This document shows positions 1 to 5,270 of a DNA stretch of 5,309 nucleotides, piece after piece. The number at the start of each line of letters is the position of its first letter. Position 1 is the stretch's first letter. A program made the position numbers and the translations under genes. Below the pieces are notes generated by a model that made no database searches, had not been told where the DNA came from, and saw only the letters and a program-made list of their open reading frames with translations. This stretch comes from an uncultured Clostridium sp. (GTDB lineage: Bacteria; Bacillota; Clostridia; Oscillospirales; Acutalibacteraceae): positions 1 through 5,309 of the forward strand of contig URIN01000126.1 in the NCBI GenBank assembly GCA_900547915.1, read 5' to 3'.

Positions 1-47
1 GAGATAGGAGTCCGTCTCGTGGGCTCGGAGATGTGTATAAGAGACAG
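1..47 (+). other. Illumina Nextera adapter with index (library artefact)
   Basis: This is synthetic sequence, not genome. Positions 1-5 (GAGAT) match the end of the Illumina P7 primer. Positions 6-13 (AGGAGTCC) match an 8-base i7 index, which I recall as Nextera N705. Positions 14-47 are the Nextera read-2 transposase adapter, ending in the 19-base Tn5 mosaic end at 29-47 (AGATGTGTATAAGAGACAG). Genomic sequence starts at 48. The same adapter appears in reverse complement at the other end of the window. The adapter match is from memory of published oligos and is essentially exact. Confidence 0.98.
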
Positions 48-129
48 GAAATAAATGTATATGTCTTGTTACAACAATATTTTTATATCAACAAATGTAT
101 AATTGTGAATATAAACCTGAGGTGATGGA
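48..129 (+). promoter_or_regulatory. AT-rich leader with possible -10 box upstream of orphan gene
   Basis: This short AT-rich leader precedes the first gene. TATAAT at 98-103 is a perfect -10 hexamer, with TG directly in front of it (96-97). No convincing -35 lies 16-18 bases upstream; TTGTTA at 66-71 is too far away at 26 bases. A start of transcription near 110 would leave a 20-nt leader. GAGGTG at 119-124 is the ribosome binding site, 5 bases before the GTG start at 130. The sequence upstream is cut by the adapter, so other control elements may be missing. Confidence 0.35.
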
Positions 130-789
130 GTGAAAGAAAATATTGCCCATAATTCCGAAAATTATGTTTTTTGTTTAGAAAAGCAAAATAAGGATGGCTT
201 TTGTTTTGAAGCGAAGGCGCGCAATCTCTGCTCTGGAAAATTTTATGATGTCCGTTTTAACGGAAGAAAAAAATATCTGTTTTTCATTTTCAGCAACAGG
301 TTGTGGAAAGTATATTTTATGAACAGTAATTCCGCATATTACCCATCTGTGTTTAAAGACGTTAATGATTTTATAAGTCTTGAAAACGATATTATGAAAG
401 GTACGGTAAAGCCAAAATTATTTCTTAGCGGTTCAAAATTAAAAAGATACCGTTCAAATGGCGGCGAAAAAATAGAACTGCCCAAATTTCCGTTTTTTTA
501 TCTCCCTGAACTGAGTTTGCTTGATTATGATACGCAGAAAAAGCGATATAATTATTCTGATGCACCTAAATATCTTATAACCGCTCGAAAATCAAAATAT
601 GTAAAACCTGGTTCAGCTAATAGTCTTTATGTTTTCGGTTGTAACAGTGATGTGCTTTATGAAAATATCACTCAGGGCAGATCAATTTGTGTTACACATA
701 CATACGAGAATGAAAGAGCAGTAGCTGTAAACAAATGTAAAAACAGTTACGGCATTATTCCGTTTCAGCATTGCCTTAGAACTCTGTAA
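130..789 (+). CDS. Hypothetical protein, 219 residues, no recognised family
   Basis: I do not recognise this protein. The start is GTG at 130, supported by GAGGTG at 119-124 with a 5-base gap; the nearby ATG at 125 runs into a stop after two codons. No signal peptide or full membrane span is evident; the hydrophobic stretch near residues 49-63 is short and interrupted by charged residues. The protein is basic, rich in Tyr and Phe, and has seven Cys (15, 25, 34, 171, 187, 203, 215) with no clear metal-binding spacing. A Pro/aromatic segment around residues 118-126 (PKFPFFYLPE) and a C-terminal stretch at 184-212 (RSICVTH, ERAVAVN, YGIIPF) look like structured elements. The gene appears visibly richer in A+T than dnaX and its neighbours, and is separated from the next gene by a promoter-like sequence. 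It may be lineage-specific or acquired. It is an intact frame with a good ribosome site, so probably real. Confidence 0.7.
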   Translation: MKENIAHNSENYVFCLEKQNKDGFCFEAKARNLCSGKFYDVRFNGRKKYLFFIFSNRLWKVYFMNSNSAYYPSVFKDVNDFISLENDIMKGTVKPKLFLSGSKLKRYRSNGGEKIELPKFPFFYLPELSLLDYDTQKKRYNYSDAPKYLITARKSKYVKPGSANSLYVFGCNSDVLYENITQGRSICVTHTYENERAVAVNKCKNSYGIIPFQHCLRTL

Positions 790-808
790 CGAATACTTTC
801 CGCATGAC

Positions 809-837
809 TTGCATAAATCAGAATGTGCTGATATAAT
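809..837 (+). promoter_or_regulatory. Putative sigma-A promoter for flavin reductase gene
   Basis: TATAAT at 832-837 is a perfect -10 box with an extended TG element at 829-830 (TGATATAAT). TTGCAT at 809-814 is a weak -35 (3 of 6 matching the consensus) at the ideal 17-base spacing. Transcription would start near 844, giving a leader of only about 14 nt before the TTG start at 858, just enough to include the ribosome site at 846-851. The extended -10 makes the call reasonable despite the poor -35. Confidence 0.5.
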
Positions 838-857
838 AATTTCTTGAGGTGATTGTT

Positions 858-1364
858 TTGAAACAGATCAATATACGTGAATTGAATGAAAATGCCGTAA
901 AGCTTATAAGTGATGATTGGGCGCTCCTCACCGCGGCTGATGACAGCAAAAATTCCTGCAACCCGATGACAGTTTCATGGGGCGGAATTGGTGAACTCTG
1001 GGGAAAAGATACGGCTACGGTATATGTCAGGGAAAGCAGATACACCAAGACCCTTATGGATAATGAAGATTATTTTTCACTCTGCTTTTTTGATAAGGAA
1101 TATAAAAGTGCACTTAGTTTCTGCGGCTCACACAGCGGCAGGGATTGCGATAAGGTAAAGGAAACAGGTTTGACACCTGTTTATGACGAAAAAGCACCTT
1201 ATTTCAAAGAAGCTAAAATAGTGCTTATCTGCAAAAAGAGAGCTTGTCTTTATATGGACGAAAAAAGCTTTATTGATGAAGAGATAATGCCCAAGTGGTA
1301 TGCAGATAAAGATATGCACTATATATATTTCGCTGAGATAGAAAAAGTGTTGATTTCAGAATAG
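858..1364 (+). CDS. Flavin reductase family protein (FMN-binding split barrel)
   Basis: This is a small flavin reductase-like protein of the split-barrel FMN-binding fold (DIM6/NTAB or flavin_Reduct type), cytosolic, probably binding FMN and reducing flavin or an associated electron acceptor. The precise substrate is unknown. The signature is NPMTVSWGGIGELWGK at residues 35-50, followed by a strand TATVYVRESRYT (52-63) and the family-typical FCGSHSGRDCDKVKETGL at 88-105. I chose the TTG at 858 (168 residues) because GAGGTG at 846-851 lies 6 bases before it. A GTG in the same frame at 849 would sit inside that ribosome site, so a 171-residue form is unlikely. It follows its own promoter-like sequence, and its last codons overlap the promoter of the SRP RNA. 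A role linked to the downstream DNA repair genes is not implied. The family call is from motif recognition and is strong; the biochemical role is inference. Confidence 0.88.
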   Translation: MKQINIRELNENAVKLISDDWALLTAADDSKNSCNPMTVSWGGIGELWGKDTATVYVRESRYTKTLMDNEDYFSLCFFDKEYKSALSFCGSHSGRDCDKVKETGLTPVYDEKAPYFKEAKIVLICKKRACLYMDEKSFIDEEIMPKWYADKDMHYIYFAEIEKVLISE

Positions 1365-1378
1365 TTTTAGTATATAAT
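1350..1378 (+). promoter_or_regulatory. Strong sigma-A-type promoter for SRP RNA
   Basis: TTGATT (1350-1355, 4 of 6 matching the consensus) and a perfect TATAAT (1373-1378) are separated by exactly 17 bases. The -35 lies inside the final codons of the flavin reductase gene, while the -10 lies just after its stop. Transcription would start near G1385, ahead of the first arm of the SRP RNA closing stem at 1396. A strong constitutive promoter fits an abundant housekeeping RNA. It may also supply transcripts reading through into dnaX. Confidence 0.75.
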
Positions 1379-1384
1379 ATATAT

Positions 1385-1542
1385 GCAGCTCAGAGCGGTT
1401 GCATTTTCAGCGTAGCGTATGGGCCCTGTGCGACGGGATGCTACGAACCTTGTCAGGCGGGGAACCGAGCAGCAATAAGTGGATTATTCTGTGCGCCGCA
1501 GACAAGTCTGTACGTTACGCTGAGAATGCAACCGTGTTTTTT
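1385..1542 (+). ncRNA. ffs: Signal recognition particle RNA (bacterial SRP RNA)
   Basis: This is the RNA scaffold of the signal recognition particle, which binds Ffh and targets nascent membrane and secreted proteins to the translocon. The diagnostic part is the helix 8 tip at 1452-1473: GTCAGG (1452-1457), stem CGG/CCG (1458-1460 with 1465-1467), GGAA tetraloop (1461-1464), then AGCAGC (1468-1473). The bases of the Ffh-binding internal loop match the conserved bacterial sequence. The tip stem differs from the usual UCC/GGA but keeps pairing, which supports a real folded RNA. The ends close in a 24-bp helix, 1396-1419 with 1511-1534, with two G-U pairs and no mismatch. At about 158 nt it is longer than the 4.5S type and shorter than the roughly 270-nt Bacillus type; I see no Alu domain. 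Its place directly before dnaX is typical of Firmicutes. The ends are predicted from the promoter and T-run. Confidence 0.92.
1511..1542 (+). terminator. Possible intrinsic terminator at SRP RNA 3' end
   Basis: The 3' arm of the SRP RNA closing helix (1511-1534) is followed after two bases by six Ts (1537-1542). The closing helix could itself act as the terminator hairpin, giving partial termination before dnaX. The two arms are about 90 bases apart, so folding would be slower than in a usual local hairpin. There is no other terminator-like hairpin between the SRP RNA and dnaX, so read-through into dnaX is likely. Confidence 0.4.
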
Positions 1543-1566
1543 GTATAACCGAAAGGAGGGTGTTAT

Positions 1567-3282
1567 ATGTATCAGGCTTTGTACAGAAAATACAGGCCGA
1601 AGGTCTTTTCTGATGTTTGCGGGCAGGAGCATATAACTTCGACCCTGCTTAATGAAATAAGAGACGGCCGTGTTTCTCACGCTTATCTTTTTACGGGCTC
1701 AAGGGGAACAGGCAAAACTACCTGTGCAAAGATACTTGCAAAGGCGGTTAACTGTGAAAACAGCAACAACGGAGAGCCGTGTAATGAATGTGAGATGTGT
1801 CGCGGACTTGATGACGGCACAATTTATGATGTTGTTGAAATAGACGCCGCTTCAAATAACGGCGTAGATAATATACGTGAACTGCGTGAGGAGGCAAATT
1901 ATACTCCCTCAAGGGGCAAATACCGCGTTTATATCATAGACGAGGTTCATATGCTCTCTCAGGGTGCGTTTAATGCTCTTCTGAAAACACTTGAAGAGCC
2001 GCCTGCTCATGTAATATTTATACTTGCAACTACTGAAGTACACAAACTTCCTGCCACCATTCTTTCTCGCTGTCAGCGCTTTGATTTTAAGCGTATCCAG
2101 CCTGAAACTATGGCAAAGCGGCTTGAAGAGGTAGCTTCAATGGAAAATATCAGCCTTACCCCCGAAGCGGCAATACTTATTTCAAGAATAGCGGACGGCG
2201 GTATGAGAGACGCGCTTTCAATACTCGACCAGTGCGCAGGAAGAAATGAAGAAATAAACGAAGATCTTGTTTCACGCGTTGCGGGTATTGCTGGCCGTGA
2301 GGCGCTCTATGAACTGTCTGAATCTATTGCGGATAAAGACAGCGGAAAGGCACTTTCGATTATAGCTGACCTTCATCAGAACAGCTATGATATGGAACGT
2401 CTCTGTGTTGAAATGATAAATCATTTTAGGAATTTCCTTATAGTGAAAACAGTTAATGACAGCAGAGAACTTATTATATGTACTGATGATGAATACAGCC
2501 GAATTAAACAGAATTCAGGCAGATTTTCTCTTCCTGGAGTTATCCATGCTCTTGACCTTTTCCAGGATACACTTGTAAAGATAAAGGGCGGCGCAAATTC
2601 AAGAATTGAAATGGAAATGAGCTTCATCAAGCTTTGCGAACCGAAACTTGACGAATCCGCAGATTCCGTTCTTGAAAGAATAGCTGAGCTTGAAAATGCC
2701 GTTAAGAACCGCAGTTTTGCACCTGTGAGTGCCCCTGTAAGTCAGGCATCCCAGAAACCTGTGCAAAAAACTGCGGAAACCATACCGCAAGACACAGAGA
2801 AAATCCAGCAGTCTGTCAATGTTAATAAAGCGGCTGAAACAAATACATCAGTAAATGAAAATACCGCAAAAGAACCTGAGCAGTATATTCCGCAGCAGGA
2901 ATCGCAGGTTTCGCAGCAGGATGTTCAGCCACAGCCGCAGGCGCAGGGTACTTTCTCGCCCGAGCAGAAAGAATTTTCACAGTGGGCAGACTTTATGGAG
3001 GAGATATATAAAAAGGATATCGCTCTTTACGGTGTGCTCAACGGCTCTGCAGGATATACGCGCGGCGAATATTTTCTCATTGAAAGCAAGAATAACGCTC
3101 TCAGAGATTTTATAAAGATACCCACACATTCAAAGGCTATTAAAAACGCGCTTTACAGTATTACGGGAAATCACTATAAACTCGGTCTCTTCAAACGTAA
3201 AACAGAGGAGAGCAAAAAGCGTGACCCGCTTGAGGATCTTATCCTGAAAGCGCAGGGAAATACCGATATTGATATTAATTAA
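1567..3282 (+). CDS. dnaX: DNA polymerase III subunit gamma/tau
   Basis: DnaX is the ATPase of the clamp loader, which places the sliding clamp on primed DNA; in its long (tau) form it ties the polymerase cores together. The AAA+ module fills residues 1-230: Walker A GSRGTGKT (44-51), a zinc module with Cys63, Cys72, Cys75 and Cys78, Walker B VYIIDE (121-126), sensor 1 ATTE (154-157), the SRC motif with the arginine finger (167-169), and sensor 2 GGMRDA (211-216). The clamp-loader collar domain follows to about residue 365. Then comes a Q/P/A-rich flexible linker (about 383-463), and a folded C-terminal domain (464-545) ending in DPLEDLILKAQ. At 571 residues it is a normal Firmicute length. 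ATG 1567 has a strong AAAGGAGG at 1552-1559. I see no clear programmed frameshift signal for a separate gamma form. It lies between the SRP RNA and ybaB, the classic arrangement. Confidence 0.97.
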   Translation: MYQALYRKYRPKVFSDVCGQEHITSTLLNEIRDGRVSHAYLFTGSRGTGKTTCAKILAKAVNCENSNNGEPCNECEMCRGLDDGTIYDVVEIDAASNNGVDNIRELREEANYTPSRGKYRVYIIDEVHMLSQGAFNALLKTLEEPPAHVIFILATTEVHKLPATILSRCQRFDFKRIQPETMAKRLEEVASMENISLTPEAAILISRIADGGMRDALSILDQCAGRNEEINEDLVSRVAGIAGREALYELSESIADKDSGKALSIIADLHQNSYDMERLCVEMINHFRNFLIVKTVNDSRELIICTDDEYSRIKQNSGRFSLPGVIHALDLFQDTLVKIKGGANSRIEMEMSFIKLCEPKLDESADSVLERIAELENAVKNRSFAPVSAPVSQASQKPVQKTAETIPQDTEKIQQSVNVNKAAETNTSVNENTAKEPEQYIPQQESQVSQQDVQPQPQAQGTFSPEQKEFSQWADFMEEIYKKDIALYGVLNGSAGYTRGEYFLIESKNNALRDFIKIPTHSKAIKNALYSITGNHYKLGLFKRKTEESKKRDPLEDLILKAQGNTDIDIN

Positions 3283-3308
3283 GATTTAGATAAATTAAGG
3301 AGAAAGTT

Positions 3309-3653
3309 ATGAAAGCAAGACTTCCAAAAGGAATGGGCGGCGGCCCGCAGAATATGCAGGCAATGCTCAAGCAGGCTCAGCAGATGCAGGAAAATATCGA
3401 AAAGAAAAAGGCAGAGCTTGAAGAAAAAGATTACGTTGTTTCATCGGGCGGCGGAATGGTAGAGGTTACCGTTACCGGTAAGCACGAGATAAAGGCTATC
3501 GGCATCAATCCTGAGGTCGTAGATCCCGAGGATGTTGAAATGCTTGAGGATATGCTCATGGCGGCTCTTAATGAAGCTATGCGCAAAATAGATGAGGACG
3601 AGGAAAGAGAACTCTCTGCCGTAACAGGCGGTCTCAATATCCCCGGTCTTTAA
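3309..3653 (+). CDS. YbaB/EbfC family nucleoid-associated protein
   Basis: This is a small DNA-binding protein of the YbaB/EbfC family (YaaK in Bacillus), which works as a dimer, is thought to associate with the nucleoid, and is conserved between dnaX and recR. The 114 residues show the family pattern: a Gly/Met/Gln-rich N terminus ([20 protein letters not shown]), a helix rich in Lys and Glu (about 15-40) likely to form a coiled-coil arm, the conserved [20 protein letters not shown] (45-64), then a second helix through [13 protein letters not shown] (78-90), and a tail [12 protein letters not shown] 3309 follows AAGGAG (3297-3302) by 6 bases. It starts 26 bases after dnaX and ends 14 bases before recR, so it is almost certainly cotranscribed. 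Its exact cellular role remains unsettled for the family. Confidence 0.95.
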   Translation: MKARLPKGMGGGPQNMQAMLKQAQQMQENIEKKKAELEEKDYVVSSGGGMVEVTVTGKHEIKAIGINPEVVDPEDVEMLEDMLMAALNEAMRKIDEDEERELSAVTGGLNIPGL

Positions 3654-3667
3654 TAACAGGTGTAATT

Positions 3668-4267
3668 ATGGCGTATAATTTGGCGCCTTTGCAAAATCTT
3701 ATAGATCAGTTTGAGCGTATGCCGGGTATCGGGCTTAAAACGGCTCAGAGAATGGCGTTTTATGTGCTCGGGCTTTCAAAGGATGAGGCGAATGAGTTTG
3801 CAAAGGCAATTACTGATGCTCATACAAAAATAAGGCAGTGCAAAATCTGCTGTGATCTTGCGGATGATGAGCTTTGCCCTATATGCAAGAGCGAAACAAG
3901 GGATAAAAGCGTTATATGTGTTGTGGAAGACCCCCGTGATGTTGCTGCAATAGAGCGCACGCACGAGTATAACGGCACTTATCACGTGCTTCACGGCGCT
4001 ATATCGCCTATGGATAATATAGGCCCTGATCAGATAAGAATTAAAGAACTTCTTGCCCGTTTGAATGACGGTACGGTTGATGAAGTTATTATGGCTACAA
4101 ATCCCACGGTTGAGGGAGAGGCTACGGCTATGTATATTAGCCGTCTTCTTAAGCCTATGGGTATCACCGTATCAAGGCTTGCTTACGGTGTGCCGGTGGG
4201 CGCAGACCTTGAGTATGCGGACGAGGTAACTCTTTCACGTGCTTTGGAGGGCAGAAGCGTTATCTGA
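3668..4267 (+). CDS. recR: Recombination mediator protein RecR
   Basis: RecR works with RecO (and RecF) to load RecA onto SSB-coated single-stranded DNA at gaps, in recombinational repair. The 199 residues match the usual family length. The helix-hairpin-helix DNA-binding motif is at about 10-32 with the signature [14 protein letters not shown] (18-31). A four-Cys zinc finger follows: Cys58, Cys61, Cys70 and Cys73. The Toprim domain starts at [11 protein letters not shown] (82-92) and includes [12 protein letters not shown] (143-154), the family signature. The C-terminal segment has [24 protein letters not shown] in conserved form (reported here as residues 173-196). ATG 3668 has AGGTG at 3658-3662 with a 5-base gap, a weaker site than its neighbours, suggesting partial translational coupling to ybaB. 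It ends 30 bases before smpB. Confidence 0.97.
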   Translation: MAYNLAPLQNLIDQFERMPGIGLKTAQRMAFYVLGLSKDEANEFAKAITDAHTKIRQCKICCDLADDELCPICKSETRDKSVICVVEDPRDVAAIERTHEYNGTYHVLHGAISPMDNIGPDQIRIKELLARLNDGTVDEVIMATNPTVEGEATAMYISRLLKPMGITVSRLAYGVPVGADLEYADEVTLSRALEGRSVI

Positions 4268-4297
4268 TATGAATTAGAACGAAAGGAGTGATGGGCT

Positions 4298-4765
4298 GTG
4301 AACGCAAAAAAAGACGATGTTCAGGTTGTGGCAAGAAACAAAAAAGCCTATCACGACTATTTTGTTCTTGACACTTATGAAGCAGGAATTGAGCTTTACG
4401 GCACGGAGATAAAATCTATCCGTCAGGGCAGAGTAAATCTTAAAGATTCATACTGCGGCGTTGATGACGGTGAAATGTTTGCCCTTGGTATGCATATTTC
4501 ACCATACGAACAGGGCAATATATTTAATAGGGATCCTATGCGCAGAAAGCGGCTTTTGCTTCATAAAAAGGAGATATTAAAGCTTTTTCAGCAAAGTCAG
4601 CAGCAAGGTCTCAGTATCGTGCCTCTTGAGCTTTATATTAAAAACGGCAGGGCAAAGCTCCAGATAGGACTGTGCAAAGGTAAAAAACTTCACGATAAAC
4701 GTGAAACAGCTGCTAAAAAAGACGCTCAGCGTGATATTGAACGCGCAATGAAAGAGCGCAGATAA
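4298..4765 (+). CDS. smpB: SsrA-binding protein SmpB
   Basis: SmpB binds the tRNA-like end of tmRNA and brings it to ribosomes stalled on broken messages, where the C-terminal tail reads the empty mRNA channel. Family motifs are clear: AYHDYFVLDTYEAGIEL (17-33), GTEIKSIRQGRVNLKDSY (35-52), HISPYEQGN (66-74), a basic DPMRRKRLLLHKKEI stretch (79-93), and the C-terminal GKKLHDKRETAAKKDAQRDI (128-147), which includes the conserved tail that becomes helical in the ribosome. The 155 residues are the usual length. The start is GTG at 4298, supported by AAAGGAGTG at 4282-4290 at normal distance; the ATG at 4291 is in another frame and too close to the ribosome site. Its own RNA partner gene begins 3 bases after its stop, so the two are expected to share a transcript. 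Confidence 0.97.
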   Translation: MNAKKDDVQVVARNKKAYHDYFVLDTYEAGIELYGTEIKSIRQGRVNLKDSYCGVDDGEMFALGMHISPYEQGNIFNRDPMRRKRLLLHKKEILKLFQQSQQQGLSIVPLELYIKNGRAKLQIGLCKGKKLHDKRETAAKKDAQRDIERAMKERR

Positions 4766-4768
4766 TAT

Positions 4769-5119
4769 GGGGATGAAAGGATTTCGACTGGGGCAAGGAG
4801 TCTTGGTAAGCATGCAGAGGAGCTGCACCGCTTTAAAAGCAGCAACCTAAAATTAACTGACAACAATAGATCAGTAGCTTTGGCTGCGTAATTGCAGCCT
4901 TCGTCCGTCCGTTGAGTGCCGCGGCTTCGGAACGGGCGTCGTGTAGCGGCGAACATGAACGGGGGAGAGGCTCGGCTCCCGTCAGGTATCAGAGCCTACC
5001 GACGCAATAAGGCTGTCTGTTGCCGTATTGCCGGGGGAATCCTAAATAATAGACTAAGCATGTAGAAAGCCTTGATAAGAGGTTTCAGGACGCGGTTTCG
5101 ATTACCGCCATCTCCACCA
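4769..5119 (+). ncRNA. ssrA: Transfer-messenger RNA (tmRNA)
   Basis: tmRNA combines a tRNA-like end charged with alanine and a short message that tags stalled proteins for proteolysis. The 5' end GGGGATG (4769-4775) pairs with CATCTCC (5109-5115) as the acceptor stem, with one G-U pair. A discriminator A (5116) and encoded CCA (5117-5119) follow. The T arm is GCGGT/ACCGC (5092-5096 with 5104-5108) around TTCGATT. The 5' segment contains TTTCGACTGG, the usual D-like region. The reading frame ends in ...ALAA then TAA at 4889-4891, with the stop in a hairpin GGCTGC/GCAGCC (4882-4887 with 4894-4899), as in other tmRNAs. My best reading of the tag is DNNRSVALAA, resuming at GAC 4859. Paired G/C-rich segments through 4905-5035 fit the pseudoknots. 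A length of 351 nt is typical. Confidence 0.96.
4859..4891 (+). other. ssrA: tmRNA tag reading frame (predicted DNNRSVALAA)
   Basis: This is the message part of tmRNA. Reading GAC AAC AAT AGA TCA GTA GCT TTG GCT GCG TAA gives DNNRSVALAA. The ALAA end is the classic degradation signal read by ClpXP-type proteases. The resume codon GAC is inferred from TTA plus three bases in front of it, matching the pattern before the E. coli resume codon, and from the existence of clostridial tags that start with Asp. The C-terminal half is certain from the frame and stop; the first codon is less so. Confidence 0.7.
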
Positions 5120-5123
5120 TTAC

Positions 5124-5178
5124 AAAAAGATCAGAAACAGTTATTTGTAATAACGAGTTTCTGATCTTTTTGTTTTTT
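5124..5178 (+). terminator. Strong intrinsic terminator after tmRNA
   Basis: A perfect 15-bp inverted repeat (5124-5138 with 5157-5171) is extended by an inner 6-bp stem (5140-5145 with 5149-5154) around a TGT loop, separated by a small internal bulge. The right arm ends in five Ts, then G and six more Ts to 5178. It starts only 4 bases after the tmRNA CCA end, so it would close the whole dnaX-ssrA transcript. The A-run at 5124-5128 means it may also work in the opposite direction. Confidence 0.93.
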
Positions 5179-5270
5179 ATTTAACTATATTTAATAAGAA
5201 ATGGTTTTATATGAATTTATCTAAAAAGTTATATTAGTTTGTTTATTAAATAAGATAGCTGGTATAGAAA
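5179..5270. other. AT-rich intergenic tail, no gene seen
   Basis: These 92 bases between the terminator and the adapter are very AT-rich and have no open frame of useful size, no RNA gene and no clear promoter pair. They are probably the start of an intergenic spacer whose continuation lies outside the sequenced molecule. Confidence 0.6.

Noticed and set aside
1453..1680. Minus-strand 75-codon frame across the SRP RNA and dnaX start
   Set aside because: It spans the SRP RNA tip and the start of dnaX in antisense with no recognisable protein features.
2764..2772. Six-A run in dnaX (CAA AAA ACT) as a frameshift site producing a gamma form
   Set aside because: It does not fit the X XXY YYZ slippery pattern in the zero frame, and I see no clear upstream Shine-Dalgarno-like stimulator or downstream hairpin. 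The run is short.
2855..3115. 86-codon open frame inside dnaX on the + strand
   Set aside because: It overlaps the low-complexity linker and start of the C-terminal domain in another frame, has an arbitrary Arg/Ser-rich composition and no convincing ribosome site. Best read as a shadow.
4291..4371. Alternative ATG at 4291 opening a short Cys/Lys-rich frame over the smpB start
   Set aside because: It lies about one base from the ribosome site and is only some 26 codons long. The GTG at 4298 has proper spacing and gives the full SmpB.
4737..4766. Promoter-like pair TTGAAC and GATAAT (18-base spacing) just before ssrA
   Set aside because: Its expected start near 4773 lies inside the tmRNA acceptor stem, downstream of the mature 5' end at 4769, so it could not make the full RNA.
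4577..4956. Minus-strand open frames across smpB and tmRNA
   Set aside because: They overlap a clear protein gene and a structured RNA on the other strand, show no family motifs, and are explained by the absence of stops in the antisense frames.
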